64,000 nt of DNA from Lentzea terrae (GTDB taxonomy: Bacteria; Actinomycetota; Actinomycetes; Mycobacteriales; Pseudonocardiaceae): assembly GCF_003265345.1 (NCBI RefSeq), contig NZ_QFWW01000032.1, positions 41,438-105,437 of the forward strand. The letters run 5' to 3'. Shown one piece after another: positions 42,366-51,423 of this stretch. The translations under genes and the position numbers were made by a program. The notes beneath the pieces are model-generated. The model was not told the DNA's origin and did not search any database. It was given only the letters and a program-made list of their open reading frames with translations. How positions within the stretch are numbered: position 1 is the stretch's first letter; every line of letters begins with the position of its first letter.

Positions 42366-43253
42366 ATGACAGCGGCAATCGCCTTGTCCGGCCTGCGGAA
42401 GTCGTTCGGCCGGACCTCCGCACTCGACGGACTGGACCTGACCGTCCGCGCGGGAGAGGTGCACGGTCTGCTCGGGCCCAACGGCGCGGGCAAGACGACC
42501 ACGTTGCGCATCCTGCTCGGACTGCTGCGCGCCGACAGCGGCACCGCCACCGTGCTCGGTGGCGATCCGTGGCGTGACATCGCGACATTGCACCGGCGGC
42601 TGGCCTACGTGCCGGGCGACGTGACGTTGTGGCCGAACCTCACCGGCGGTGAGGTCATCGACCTGCTCGGCAGGCTGCGCGGCGGCATCAACACCACCCG
42701 CAAGGCGAAGCTGATCGAACGCTTCGAGTTCGACCCGACGAAGAAGGGCCGCGCGTACTCGTCGGGCAACCGGCAGAAGGTCGCGCTGATCTCCGCGCTG
42801 GCCAGTGACGTCGAGCTGTTGCTGCTGGACGAGCCCACCGCCGGGCTGGATCCGCTGATGCAGGCCGTTTTCGAGGACTGCGTGGCGGAGATCCGTGCGG
42901 AGGGCCGCACGGTGCTGCTCAGCAGCCACGTCCTCGCCGAGGTCGAGAAGGTCTGCGACCGGGTGAGCATCATCCGCCACGGCAAGCTCGTCGAAACCGG
43001 CTCGCTCACGGAACTGCGGCACCTCACCCGGACCTCGGTCGAGGCCGATCTGGTCAGCCCGCCGGACGGCGTCGTCACGCTGCCCGGTGTGCACGAGGCG
43101 CACGTCTCCGGAACGCACCTGCGTTGCCAGGTCGACACCGACCAGCTCGATCCCGTGCTGCGGGCGTTGACCGGGCTCGGCGTGCGCGGCCTGATGTGCC
43201 GCCCGCCGACGCTGGAGGAGCTGTTCCTGCGCCACTACGAGGTGAACCGGTGA
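42366..43253 (+). CDS. ABC transporter ATP-binding protein (drug-export type)
   Basis: The 295-residue ATPase has Walker A GPNGAGKTT, signature YSSGNRQKVAL, Walker B ELLLLDEPTAGLDP, the switch SSHVLAEVEKVCDR and an ~80-residue C-terminal extension. It is the same type as the ATPase at 14510-15397 and is coupled to a 531-residue permease by a 4-bp overlap at 43250-43253. Substrate is unknown; such pairs export antibiotics or lipids. The start follows no strong ribosome-binding site. Confidence 0.88.
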   Translation: MTAAIALSGLRKSFGRTSALDGLDLTVRAGEVHGLLGPNGAGKTTTLRILLGLLRADSGTATVLGGDPWRDIATLHRRLAYVPGDVTLWPNLTGGEVIDLLGRLRGGINTTRKAKLIERFEFDPTKKGRAYSSGNRQKVALISALASDVELLLLDEPTAGLDPLMQAVFEDCVAEIRAEGRTVLLSSHVLAEVEKVCDRVSIIRHGKLVETGSLTELRHLTRTSVEADLVSPPDGVVTLPGVHEAHVSGTHLRCQVDTDQLDPVLRALTGLGVRGLMCRPPTLEELFLRHYEVNR

Positions 43254-44845
43254 ACGCACTGACGGGCACCGGCACGCTCGTCCGGCTCGCGCTGCGACGT
43301 GACCGGGTGCTGCTGCCGGTCTGGATCGCGGTGTTCGTCCTCATGGCCGTCACGTCCGCCTCGGCGACGAAGGGCCTGTTCCCCACAGCGGAATCGGTGG
43401 TGCAGGCGGCGTCTGTCATGAACGGCACGCCCGCACTGGTCGCCGTGTACGGCAGGATTTACGACCCCACGTCTCTCGGCGCGCTGGCGATGCTCAAGGC
43501 GCTGGGCACCGGCGCGGTGATCGTCGGAATCCTGTCGATCGTGCTGGTGGTACGGCACACCCGTGCCGAGGAGGACGCCGGACGGCTCGAGCTCGTCGGA
43601 TCCGGTGTGGTCGGCCGCTGGGCGCCCCTGACCGCCGCGCTGGCGGTCGTGGTGGGTGCTGACGTCGTGCTGGGGGTGCTGACGGCGGTCGCGGTGGCGG
43701 CGGCGGGGCTGCCCGTCGCCGGATCGGTGGCCTTCGGCCTGGCCTGGATGAGCGTCGGTGTCGCGTTCGCCTGCATCGCGGCCGTGGCGGTGCAGGTCGT
43801 GCGGACCGCGCGTGCCGCGATCGGGCTGTCGATGGCCCTGCTGGGTGTGGTGTTCCTGCTGCGCGCGGCGGGGGACACCGCGGACGTCGCAGGACCGAGG
43901 TGGCTGTCCTGGCTGTCGCCGCTCGGGTGGGGACAGCAGTTCCGCCCGTACGCCGGCGACCGGTGGTGGGTCCTCGCGATCACCCTGGCGTTCGCGGTCG
44001 TCGTTGCCGCGGTGGCCTATCTGCTCGTCTCGCGCCGCGACCACGGCGCGGGGGTGTTCCCCGAACGGCTCGGGCCCGCCACCGCGGCACCGTCGCTGCG
44101 AGGACCGCTCTCGCTGGCCTGGCGGCTGCACCGGGGCGTGTTGCTGGGCTGGACCATCGGGTTCGTGACGTACGGCCTGATGGTGGGCAGCGTCGCGGAC
44201 AGCATCGGCTCCATGATGGGCAGCGCCGAGTCCCAGGAGATGCTCCTCAAGCTCGGTGGCCGGGACGTGCTGACGGACGCGGTGTTCGCCGCCATGTTCG
44301 GACTGCTGGCCGTCATCGCGTCGGCGTACGGGGTGCTGACCTCGATGCGTCTGCACACCGAGGAGACGGCGGGGCGAGCGAATCCCGTGCTCGCCGCGGC
44401 GGTGACCCGTGCGCGCTGGGCGATGAGTCACGTCTGGGTCGCTCTCGCGGGCACAGCGCTTCTGCTCGTGAGCGCCGGACTCGCGGCCGGTGTCGTGCAC
44501 GCGGTGCAGACCGGTGATGGGGGCCAGGTGGGTCGCGTTCTCGTCGGCGCGCTGGTGCAGGTGCCCGCAGCGTGGGTGCTGACCGGTGTTGTGGTCACGT
44601 TGTTCGGTGTCTCGCCGAGGCTTGCCGCGGCGGGCTGGGCGGTGCTGGTGGCGTTCCTGTTGCTCGGCGAGCTCGGACCGCTGCTGGAGCTCGACCAGTG
44701 GCTGATGGACTTCTCGCCGTTCGCCCACGTGCCGCGCATGCCGGGAGGGACCGTCACGGCGGCACCGCTGGTGTGGCTGGTGGTCGTGGCCGTGGCACTG
44801 ACGGCGGCGGGGCTGACCGCGCTGAGGCGCCGGGACGTGGCGTGA
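43250..44845 (+). CDS. ABC transporter permease, twelve-span exporter type
   Basis: The 531-residue protein has about twelve spans in two halves, like the large membrane partner of the actinobacterial tetronasin/multidrug-type ABC exporters. The first half begins RLALRRDRVLLPVWIAVF, the second SLAWRLHRGVLLGWTIGFV. GTG at 43250 overlaps the ATPase stop (GTGA). The stop is 9 bp from the convergent flavodoxin gene. No DosR link except the weak upstream site. Confidence 0.85.
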   Translation: MNALTGTGTLVRLALRRDRVLLPVWIAVFVLMAVTSASATKGLFPTAESVVQAASVMNGTPALVAVYGRIYDPTSLGALAMLKALGTGAVIVGILSIVLVVRHTRAEEDAGRLELVGSGVVGRWAPLTAALAVVVGADVVLGVLTAVAVAAAGLPVAGSVAFGLAWMSVGVAFACIAAVAVQVVRTARAAIGLSMALLGVVFLLRAAGDTADVAGPRWLSWLSPLGWGQQFRPYAGDRWWVLAITLAFAVVVAAVAYLLVSRRDHGAGVFPERLGPATAAPSLRGPLSLAWRLHRGVLLGWTIGFVTYGLMVGSVADSIGSMMGSAESQEMLLKLGGRDVLTDAVFAAMFGLLAVIASAYGVLTSMRLHTEETAGRANPVLAAAVTRARWAMSHVWVALAGTALLLVSAGLAAGVVHAVQTGDGGQVGRVLVGALVQVPAAWVLTGVVVTLFGVSPRLAAAGWAVLVAFLLLGELGPLLELDQWLMDFSPFAHVPRMPGGTVTAAPLVWLVVVAVALTAAGLTALRRRDVA

Positions 44846-44854
44846 GCGCGGGGG

Positions 44855-45349
44855 TCAGCGCGCGGCGACCAGTCTCTCGGAGATCAGGTGCGCCCAGAGG
44901 CGGATGTCGTCCCAGTTCCGGAAGTCGCCGGCCAGGCTGCTGCCCGCCATCTTCCTGGCGATGAAGCCGACCGCGGCTTCGCTCGTGAGCCTGCCACCGA
45001 ACGTGGCGGGCTCGTCCGCACCGATGCGCGCCGCGATCTCGCGGACCTTGCGCGGCGCGCGCTGGGGCACCTGCTGCGGGCCGATGGGTCCGCTGTGGAA
45101 GAGCCACACCGGCCGGCGGGCGAGCAGTTTCTCGTTGCGCATCAACAGCTTGACGGCCTCGCGCCGCCAGCGGCCCGCGTAGAGGGCACTGCCCAGCACG
45201 ACCGCCTTGTACGGCTCGACGGACCGCACGTCCGCGGCGTCGAGCACGGTGACCTCGTGCGCGGCGTGGCGGATCTGCTCCGCGATCACCTCGGCGATCT
45301 CCCTGGTGGAACCGGACTTGGTCGCGTACGCGACGAGAATCTCAGCCAT
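44855..45349 (-). CDS. Flavodoxin domain-containing protein
   Basis: The 164-residue protein has a flavodoxin fold: ILVAYATKSGSTREIAEVIAEQI for the FMN phosphate loop, VVLGSALYAGRWRREAVKLL and WLFHSGPIG, features of the HemG/menaquinone-dependent protoporphyrinogen-oxidase-like group. It should carry FMN and donate electrons in an anaerobic or reductive step. A second protein of the same group (45471-45995) lies just beyond in the opposite direction. The start follows no obvious Shine-Dalgarno sequence. Confidence 0.85.
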   Translation of the reverse strand: MAEILVAYATKSGSTREIAEVIAEQIRHAAHEVTVLDAADVRSVEPYKAVVLGSALYAGRWRREAVKLLMRNEKLLARRPVWLFHSGPIGPQQVPQRAPRKVREIAARIGADEPATFGGRLTSEAAVGFIARKMAGSSLAGDFRNWDDIRLWAHLISERLVAAR

Positions 45350-45470
45350 ACCAACACAATGCGACTGCGCGGTGCGTGTCGACAGAGCACTTGTGCTCCG
45401 CTACGACAGGACGCCGGGTACTGCCGCCAACGGTCTTCGCGCGTGACGATGGTCGTTGGAGGAGAAGGCC

Positions 45471-45995
45471 ATGAAGGTTCTCGTGGTGTATGCGACCGCC
45501 GAGGGATCGACGGCGGGAATCGCGGACTGGATCGCGGGAGCGTTGCTGGCGCGCGGGCACGACGTCGTGGTGCGTTCCGTTGACGAGGTGCACGATGCGA
45601 GCGCCTATGACGCGTTCGTCATCGGGAGCGCCGTGCACGACCAGGCCTGGCTGCCCGTCGGCCGGGAGTTCCTGACCAGGCAGCGGCGGGCTCTGCGCGG
45701 CAAGCCGGTCTGGTTGTTCAGCGTCGGGTTGCCCGGCGCGCTGCGCGATCCGCTGAGCAGGTGGGCGGCCTGGGGTGAGGCCGACGTGCTGGCAGCCCTG
45801 CTGGACGACGTCGACCCGGTGGAACACCGCCTGTTCACGGGAGCCGTCACCGCGGAGGCGTTGGGCCGGTTCGGTGCGTTGGTCTTCCGTCTGCTGGGCG
45901 GCCGGTTCGGAGACTTCCGCGACTGGGCGGAGATCGAGCGGTGGAGTGCCTCCATCTCGGACGTGCTCGCCGGCATCGAGGCTGCGCGATGCTGA
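45471..45995 (+). CDS. Flavodoxin domain-containing protein
   Basis: The 174-residue protein begins VLVVYATAEGSTAGIADWIA, the FMN-binding loop of flavodoxins, then YDAFVIGSAVHDQAWLPVGREFL and WLFSVGLPGAL. It belongs to the same HemG-like group as the divergent neighbour upstream (44855-45349), with modest similarity, implying an old duplication. The ATG at 45471 has GGAGGAGAAGG upstream. No clear DosR-like box was found in the 120 bp between the pair. A strong hairpin follows the stop. Confidence 0.84.
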   Translation: MKVLVVYATAEGSTAGIADWIAGALLARGHDVVVRSVDEVHDASAYDAFVIGSAVHDQAWLPVGREFLTRQRRALRGKPVWLFSVGLPGALRDPLSRWAAWGEADVLAALLDDVDPVEHRLFTGAVTAEALGRFGALVFRLLGGRFGDFRDWAEIERWSASISDVLAGIEAARC

Positions 45996-46030
45996 CCAGT
46001 GCCGGGCACCAGCGGTGCCCGGCACTGGTC
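45994..46030. terminator. 17-bp inverted repeat between convergent genes
   Basis: Arms 45994-46010 and 46014-46030 pair perfectly around a 3-base loop. The hairpin starts within the stop region of the flavodoxin gene and ends 19 bp before the convergent GAPDH stop, so it probably terminates both. There is no T-run. Confidence 0.75.
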
Positions 46031-46048
46031 AACGATCGGTCCGCAGCT

Positions 46049-47059
46049 TCACGGCAGCGTCCGGGCGACCCTGTCGGTGAGGTCGATCGTGCGGCAGGCG
46101 TAGCCCCACTCGTTGTCGTACCAGCCCATCACCTTGACGACGTGGCCCTGCACCTTGGTCAGCGAGGCGTCGAACACGCACGACGCCGGGTCACCGATGA
46201 TGTCTCGCGACACGACGGGATCCGTGGTGTAGCGCAGGATTCCCTTGAGGTGCCGGGCGGCCGCCTCCGCGAACGCGCGGTTGACCTGTCCCACCGTCGC
46301 CGGCTCGGCGAGGCGGACCGTCAGGTCGGTGAGCGATCCGTCCTCGACCGGCACGCGCACCGCCAGGCCGTCGAGCTTGCCGTCCAGCGACGGGATGACC
46401 TGACCGATGGCGCGGGCGGCACCGGTCGACGTCGGGATGATGTTCACCGCGGCCGAGCGCGCCCGCCGCAGGTCCTTGTGCGGGCGGTCGAGCAGCGCCT
46501 GGTCGCCGGTGTAGCTGTGGATCGTGGTCATCACGCCCTCGACGATGCCGAACGTCTCGTCCAGCACGGCGGCCATCGGCGCCGCGCAGTTGGTGGTGCA
46601 CGAGGCGTTCGAGATGATGTGATGCTTGCCCGCGTCGTAGACGTCGTCGTTGACGCCCATCACGATCGTCGCGTCGACGTCCTTGCCGGGAGCGGTGATG
46701 ATCACCTTGCGCGCACCGCGTTCGAGGTGAACGCCCGCCGTGTCACGGGTGCGGAACCGGCCCGAGGCCTCGATGACGACCTCGACGCCGAGCAGACCCC
46801 AGTTGAGGTCCTTCGGATCTGCCTGCGAGATCACGAGGATGCTGTGGCCGTCCACGGTGATGGTGTTGCGCTCGACGGTGACGTGGCGGCTCCACGGGCC
46901 GTACGTCGAGTCGTAGGCGAGCAGGTGTGCCAAGGTCTCCGCGTCGGTGATGTCGTTCACGGCGACGATCTCGATCGCCGTGTCGTGGCGGTCGAAGGCG
47001 GCGCGCAGCACGTCACGGCCGATGCGCCCGAACCCGTTGATGCCGACCCGTACAGCCAT
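46049..47059 (-). CDS. gap: Glyceraldehyde-3-phosphate dehydrogenase, type I
   Basis: The 336-residue enzyme oxidises glyceraldehyde 3-phosphate with NAD(P) and phosphate (reversible). It has the Rossmann start VGINGFGRIGRDVLR, catalytic Cys154 in SNASCTTNCAAP, HSYTGDQ, the STGAA loop and the NEWGYA end. It sits 26 bp downstream of PEP synthase in the same direction. Its pairing with PEP synthase suggests a gluconeogenic or dormancy-specific copy rather than the main glycolytic gap, whose neighbours are usually pgk and tpi. Confidence 0.93.
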   Translation of the reverse strand: MAVRVGINGFGRIGRDVLRAAFDRHDTAIEIVAVNDITDAETLAHLLAYDSTYGPWSRHVTVERNTITVDGHSILVISQADPKDLNWGLLGVEVVIEASGRFRTRDTAGVHLERGARKVIITAPGKDVDATIVMGVNDDVYDAGKHHIISNASCTTNCAAPMAAVLDETFGIVEGVMTTIHSYTGDQALLDRPHKDLRRARSAAVNIIPTSTGAARAIGQVIPSLDGKLDGLAVRVPVEDGSLTDLTVRLAEPATVGQVNRAFAEAAARHLKGILRYTTDPVVSRDIIGDPASCVFDASLTKVQGHVVKVMGWYDNEWGYACRTIDLTDRVARTLP

Positions 47060-47085
47060 GGTGGAACTCCCTGGTGAGTGAGGTG

Positions 47086-49332
47086 TCAGTGGGCGTGCCG
47101 CAGCAGCAGCCGGCGTTCGGCGGAACCGATCGCCGCCCTGGCCGCCGGCACGGCGTCCGGGTTGACCGAGATGGACGTGATGCCGAACTCCACGAGCTTC
47201 TCGGCGAACTCCGGTTTGTTGGACGGGGCCTGCCCGCACAACGACGAGGTGATGCCCGCGTCCCGTGCGGCGCCGACGATCCGGCCGATCATGTCGAGCA
47301 CGGCGGGGTCGGACTCGTCGAACAGGTCCGCGCACAGCTCGGAGTCGCGGTCGACGCCGAGCATCAGCTGCGTGAGGTCGTTGCTGCCGATGGAAACCCC
47401 GTCGATGCCGGACCGCGCGTACTCGGGAATCCAGTACGCCACCGAGGGAACCTCGGCCATGACCCAGCGGTGCAGGCCGCGGTGGTGGCCGAGCGGGCTG
47501 CGGTCGATGTGCTCCAGGCAGGCTTCGAGCTCCCACTTGGTGCGGACGAACGGGATCATCAGGTGCAGGTTCGGCGTCTGTTCTCGCACGCGTGCGAGGG
47601 CTTCGAGCTCCAGCGCGAACAGCATCGGGTCGTCGACGTACCGGTAGCAGCCGCGGTAGCCGATCATCGGGTTGTGCTCGTGCTTCTCGAACTCGTCGCC
47701 GCCCTTGAGCTCGCGGAACTCGTTGGTGCGGAAGTCCATCGTGCGGTAGACGACCGGCCGCGGCGCGAACGCGTGCGTGATCTGCAGCAGCGACGACGTC
47801 ATGGCATTGAGGAAGTCCTCGGTGCCGTGCTGCGCCAGGAACCGGCGCGGGTGTTCGGCGCCGAGCGCCTCGGTCAGCATGAACTCCGCGCGCAGCAACC
47901 CGACACCGTCCACCGGCATCGCGGCCACCTCCGCGGCGTGCTCTGGCAACGCGAGGTTCACGTACACCCGCGTGCCCAGCGCCTCGGTGGCGAGCACGGC
48001 AGGCGGCACGATGCGCGGCGCCGTCGTGATCGCGGCGGCGCCGGCGCGCACCTCGCCCGCACTGCCGTCGACGGTGACCTGCTGGCCCTCCTTCAGCACC
48101 GTGGTCGCCGAGCCGGTGCCGACCACGCACGGCACGCGCAGTTCGCGAGCCACGATGGCGGCGTGGCAGGTGATGCCGCCGCCGTCGGTGACGACCGCGG
48201 ACGCGCGGCGCATCGTCGGCACCCAGTCGGGGTTGGTCATCTCGGCGACCAGCACCTCGCCGTCCCGCAGGCGCGAGCCCTCGTCGGGGGAGGTCAGCAC
48301 GCGCACCCGGCCGGACGCGATGCCCGGTGAGGCGCCGAGCCCGGCGACCAGTGGCCCGTCCGGAGTCACGCCGGCGGCGGGCAGTGTCGTGATGGGACGG
48401 GACTGGACGAGCCACGTCTTGCCGTCGGCGATCGCCCACTCGGTGTCCTGCGGCTCGCCGTAGTGCCGCTGCACGCGCACACCGAGCTGTCCGATCGCGA
48501 CGGCTTCCGCCTCGGTGAGCACCTGTGCGTGCGACTCCTCGGCCGTGAGCTCGATCCGTTCGTCGTTCCCGTTGGCGCCCCGCACGATCTTGTGCGTCTT
48601 GCGGCCGACGCGAGTGTCCACAAGAGACACCGCGTCGCCGTCACGGCGCAGGATGTAGGTGTCGGGCTCCACAGAGCCGCTGACGACCACCTCGCCGAGT
48701 CCGAACGACGCCTCGACGAGCAGGCGGTCGCGCTCGCCGGTCGACGGGTCGGCGGTGAACATGACGCCCGATCGTTCCGAGTCGACCATGCGCTGCACGA
48801 CCACCGCGATGGCCGGCTCGTCGGAGATGCCCTGCTCCGCCCGGTAGGCGACCGACCGGGTGCCGAACAACGACACCCAGCAGTCCAGCAGCCGGTCCAG
48901 AAGGGCGTGTGCGCCACGGGTGTTGGTGAACGTGCTGTTCATCCCGGCGAACGAGGCGCCGGCGGTGTCCTCGGAGGTGGCCGAGGACCGCACGGCCACG
49001 GACTCGTCCTGGCCGAGCTCGCGGTAGGCCTGCAGCACGGCGTGCCGCACGTCGTCGGAGACGCCTGCTTTGCGCACCAGGTCGCGCATGCGTTCGGCGG
49101 ACTCAGCGAGCCGGTCCGGTGTGGTGGCCCGGTCGAGGGCGACGGCGAGTTCGGCGGCGAGGTCGTCGCGGACCTGGCTCATCGAGGTCAGGAACGCATC
49201 GGCGGTCACGACGAAACCGGGTGGCACCGGCAGTCCCGCGCGGGTCAGCTCGCCGAGGTTGGCGCCCTTCCCGCCGGCGATGTCGGTGTCGTTCTTGCCG
49301 AGCGTGGTGAAGTCGCGGATGTACGTGCTCAC
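47086..49332 (-). CDS. ppsA: Phosphoenolpyruvate synthase (PEP/pyruvate dikinase family)
   Basis: The 748-residue enzyme makes PEP from pyruvate and ATP. It has the N-terminal ATP-binding domain (GGKGANLGELTRAGLPVPPGF, SVAVRSSATSEDTAGASFAG), the swivelling phospho-His domain with His390 (GGGITCHAAIVARELRVPCV) and the C-terminal PEP-binding TIM barrel ending SLCGQAPSNKPEF. The domain order and the short linker fit PEP synthase rather than pyruvate phosphate dikinase (850-900 residues). M. tuberculosis has ppdK elsewhere. It precedes gap by 26 bp. The region upstream is made of partial repeats of a nitroreductase gene. Confidence 0.88.
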   Translation of the reverse strand: MSTYIRDFTTLGKNDTDIAGGKGANLGELTRAGLPVPPGFVVTADAFLTSMSQVRDDLAAELAVALDRATTPDRLAESAERMRDLVRKAGVSDDVRHAVLQAYRELGQDESVAVRSSATSEDTAGASFAGMNSTFTNTRGAHALLDRLLDCWVSLFGTRSVAYRAEQGISDEPAIAVVVQRMVDSERSGVMFTADPSTGERDRLLVEASFGLGEVVVSGSVEPDTYILRRDGDAVSLVDTRVGRKTHKIVRGANGNDERIELTAEESHAQVLTEAEAVAIGQLGVRVQRHYGEPQDTEWAIADGKTWLVQSRPITTLPAAGVTPDGPLVAGLGASPGIASGRVRVLTSPDEGSRLRDGEVLVAEMTNPDWVPTMRRASAVVTDGGGITCHAAIVARELRVPCVVGTGSATTVLKEGQQVTVDGSAGEVRAGAAAITTAPRIVPPAVLATEALGTRVYVNLALPEHAAEVAAMPVDGVGLLRAEFMLTEALGAEHPRRFLAQHGTEDFLNAMTSSLLQITHAFAPRPVVYRTMDFRTNEFRELKGGDEFEKHEHNPMIGYRGCYRYVDDPMLFALELEALARVREQTPNLHLMIPFVRTKWELEACLEHIDRSPLGHHRGLHRWVMAEVPSVAYWIPEYARSGIDGVSIGSNDLTQLMLGVDRDSELCADLFDESDPAVLDMIGRIVGAARDAGITSSLCGQAPSNKPEFAEKLVEFGITSISVNPDAVPAARAAIGSAERRLLLRHAH

Positions 49333-49543
49333 TGCTGCTCCTGGTGGCTGAGACGTCGATGACGGGACGGCGGGCAGCGGGTCGGCGTTGAACCCGGCGC
49401 AGCCGAGCCGGATGACGAGCTGCGGGCAGGTCGAACCGCCGCTCCTGGCGGCTGAGGACGTTGGTGTCGTGGTCGCTGCTGCTCTTGGTGGCCGGGCACA
49501 TCGGCGGTGCCGCCGAGCGTGGCGACACCGCCGATGCAGGTGC
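49333..49543. repeat. Repeat-rich gap: partial copies of the nitroreductase 3' end
   Basis: The stretch 49350-49442 is a slightly diverged copy of 49564-49668, the C-terminal coding end of the neighbouring nitroreductase gene. The short sequence CTGGCGGCTGAGGACGT, or close variants, occurs three times: near 49338, 49445 and 49556. The copy would encode the family's end in the minus strand (similar to the STCPQLVIR stretch) but has no gene attached. It looks like unequal recombination leaving part of a second nitroreductase. No DosR-like box was found here. Confidence 0.6.
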
Positions 49544-50539
49544 TTATCGCTGCCCCTGGCGGCTGAGGACGTCGACGACGGGACGGCGGGGCGTGGCGGG
49601 CAGCGGGTCGGCGTTGAACCCGGCCCAGCCGACCCGGATGACGAGCTGCGGGCAGGTCGAGCCGCCGAGCACGCGGTCGCGCACCAGTTCCTTGGTCTCG
49701 ACGACCTCGAGCGGCTGGCTCAGCGGGCACGTCGCGAGTCCTGCCGACGTGGCTTCCAGCAGCACCGCGCTCGTCGCCTCACCGGCACGCAGCCGGGACA
49801 GGTCGTCGTCGGACGACGTGCTGAGCACGAGCAACGCTCCCGCGTCCTCACCGAGCAGGCGGCGGTCGGACTGCAGCAGCTCGCCGGGGGCGAACTCGCG
49901 CATCCGGAGGTTGCCGTACTGGTGCGAGCCGGAGGGGATGTTCGCGGCGGGCACACCCGCGGACGCACCGGGGTAGACACCGCTCCACTCGCGGATCTCG
50001 GTGCGGTAGGCGGGATCCGCCTCCTGGGTGGCGGCCGCCCTGTCGATCGCGATCAGCAGTTCGTCCCGTGCCCGGCCGGTCACCACCTGGGCCTCGACGC
50101 CCTCTCTGCGGGCGCGCATCACGAGCTGGTCGAGGACCGCGTCGGGCGGCGGCCAGGAGGAGAAGGCACGGCGATCGGTACGCCTGCGGGGAATCGCGGT
50201 CGCGAGCGCCACGAGCGCCTCGGTGGGCTCCTGCGTCTCGAACTCGATCGCGGCGAGGTGGTCGGGCCGGCTCGGGTTGGGCAGCCGGTGCACGACCGCC
50301 CGCCAGCCGAGCGCGGCCAGGCCGACGCGCACGTGGTGCAACGCGGCCCCGCAGCTGATCACGAGGTCGGCGCCCGTCGGGTCGATCGCGGGCAGGTTGC
50401 GCGTGCGATCGGCGTACAGGTGCAGGCTGTGCGCACCGATTTCCCAGCGCCAGGGCTGGGAGTTGTGCACCGACGGTGCGCGGCAGGCGAGCGCCACCGC
50501 CGCTCGCAGTGTCTTCTCGTCCGGCTGACCGCGGTTCAT
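49544..50539 (-). CDS. Acg-family nitroreductase (FMN-binding)
   Basis: The 331-residue protein is an Acg/Rv3131-type nitroreductase: SVHNSQPWRWEIG near the start, DLVISCGAALHHVRVGL, PRRRTDRRAFSSW and LATCPLSQPLEVVETKEL. It is divergent from the nearly twin pair at 18168 and 61352. The ATG at 50539 follows AGGTGA; the longer frame upstream runs through the promoter. Two DosR-like boxes 23 bp apart lie 63-99 bp upstream. Part of its 3' end is duplicated downstream. Confidence 0.85.
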   Translation of the reverse strand: MNRGQPDEKTLRAAVALACRAPSVHNSQPWRWEIGAHSLHLYADRTRNLPAIDPTGADLVISCGAALHHVRVGLAALGWRAVVHRLPNPSRPDHLAAIEFETQEPTEALVALATAIPRRRTDRRAFSSWPPPDAVLDQLVMRARREGVEAQVVTGRARDELLIAIDRAAATQEADPAYRTEIREWSGVYPGASAGVPAANIPSGSHQYGNLRMREFAPGELLQSDRRLLGEDAGALLVLSTSSDDDLSRLRAGEATSAVLLEATSAGLATCPLSQPLEVVETKELVRDRVLGGSTCPQLVIRVGWAGFNADPLPATPRRPVVDVLSRQGQR

Positions 50540-50601
50540 CCGGTTCACCTCCAGGTCGAAGTCGCACCTCTGAAACTCGCAGTGACGACGGCCGACGGTG
50601 A

Positions 50602-50638
50602 GGGGCGTAGGTCCCCGCCTTGCCGGGACCCGTGTCCT
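50602..50638 (+). promoter_or_regulatory. DosR-like box pair between nitroreductase and CBS-BON genes
   Basis: GGGGCGTAGGTCCC (50602-50615) and GGGACCCGTGTCCT (50625-50638) start 23 bp apart. Each has one mismatch from GGGACNNNNGTCCC. They lie between the divergent starts at 50539 and 50726. Confidence 0.65.
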
Positions 50639-50725
50639 GACCTGCCGACACCTTTGGCAGGTGTCCTGTTCGCGGTCCTGGTTGAAGGCTGGAGGCACGT
50701 GGACCAAGGATCACCGGAGGGTGTC

Positions 50726-51412
50726 ATGCGTGAACCGACAGTCGCCTCGCTGATGACTCGTGAGGTGATCACCGCCGACGTCGGGAGCTCGTTCAGGGAC
50801 GTCGTGAAACTGCTGGAGGACAACGCGATCAGCGCTGTTCCCGTGCTCGACGGCGGCTACCCGGTCGGTGTCGTGTCGGAGGCCGACCTGTTGCCGAAGG
50901 AGGAGTTCCGCGGTGGCACCGGGGACGCACCCGGTGTGTTCGCGGGCCGTGCGGTGAAGCACCGGTGGGAGCAGGCGAGCGGGCTGACCGCCCGGGACGT
51001 GATGACGTCACCGGTGAAGACCGTGTCGCCGGACACCACCGCGAGCGCAGCGGCGCGGGAGCTCGCCGCCGAGGGACTGCGCCGGCTCTTCGTCATGGAC
51101 TCCGACGGTGCGCTCGTCGGCGTGCTCTCCCGGCGCGACCTGCTCAAGCTCTTCCTGCGGGAGGACGACGAGCTGCGCACGCAGATCCGCGAGGAGATCC
51201 TCGGCCGGATGCTGTGGGTGGACCCGGACACCATCGACGTCGAGGTTTCGGACGGCGTGGTGACGATGGAGGGGCCGTTGGAGCGCCAGAGCGAGGTCGA
51301 GATCGCCGAACACCTCGTGCGGTCCCTGCCTGGCGTCGTGGACGTGCACAACCGGCTGGACGCCGGGTGGAACGACACCAAGCACCCCCGCCAGACCGAG
51401 ATCTTCGGGTGA
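50726..51412 (+). CDS. CBS-domain pair protein with C-terminal BON domain
   Basis: The 228-residue protein has two CBS motifs (~8-60 and ~92-145), beginning SLMTREVITADVG and DVMTSPVKTVSPDTT, and a BON domain at the C terminus (~155-220, VDPDTIDVEVSDGVVTMEGPLE). BON domains bind membranes or phospholipid. CBS plus BON is a common actinobacterial combination near USP genes. The ATG follows GGAGGG. The next CBS gene begins 11 bp downstream. The tandem boxes upstream make it a likely DosR target. Confidence 0.88.
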   Translation: MREPTVASLMTREVITADVGSSFRDVVKLLEDNAISAVPVLDGGYPVGVVSEADLLPKEEFRGGTGDAPGVFAGRAVKHRWEQASGLTARDVMTSPVKTVSPDTTASAAARELAAEGLRRLFVMDSDGALVGVLSRRDLLKLFLREDDELRTQIREEILGRMLWVDPDTIDVEVSDGVVTMEGPLERQSEVEIAEHLVRSLPGVVDVHNRLDAGWNDTKHPRQTEIFG

Positions 51413-51423
51413 AGGAGAGCGCT

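Noticed and set aside
45350..45470. DosR-like box between the two flavodoxin genes
   Set aside because: Only partial half-sites were seen, with no recognisable palindrome or 23-bp partner.
47086..49332. Pyruvate phosphate dikinase instead of PEP synthase
   Set aside because: The 748-residue length and domain spacing fit PEP synthase better; dikinases are usually 850-900 residues.
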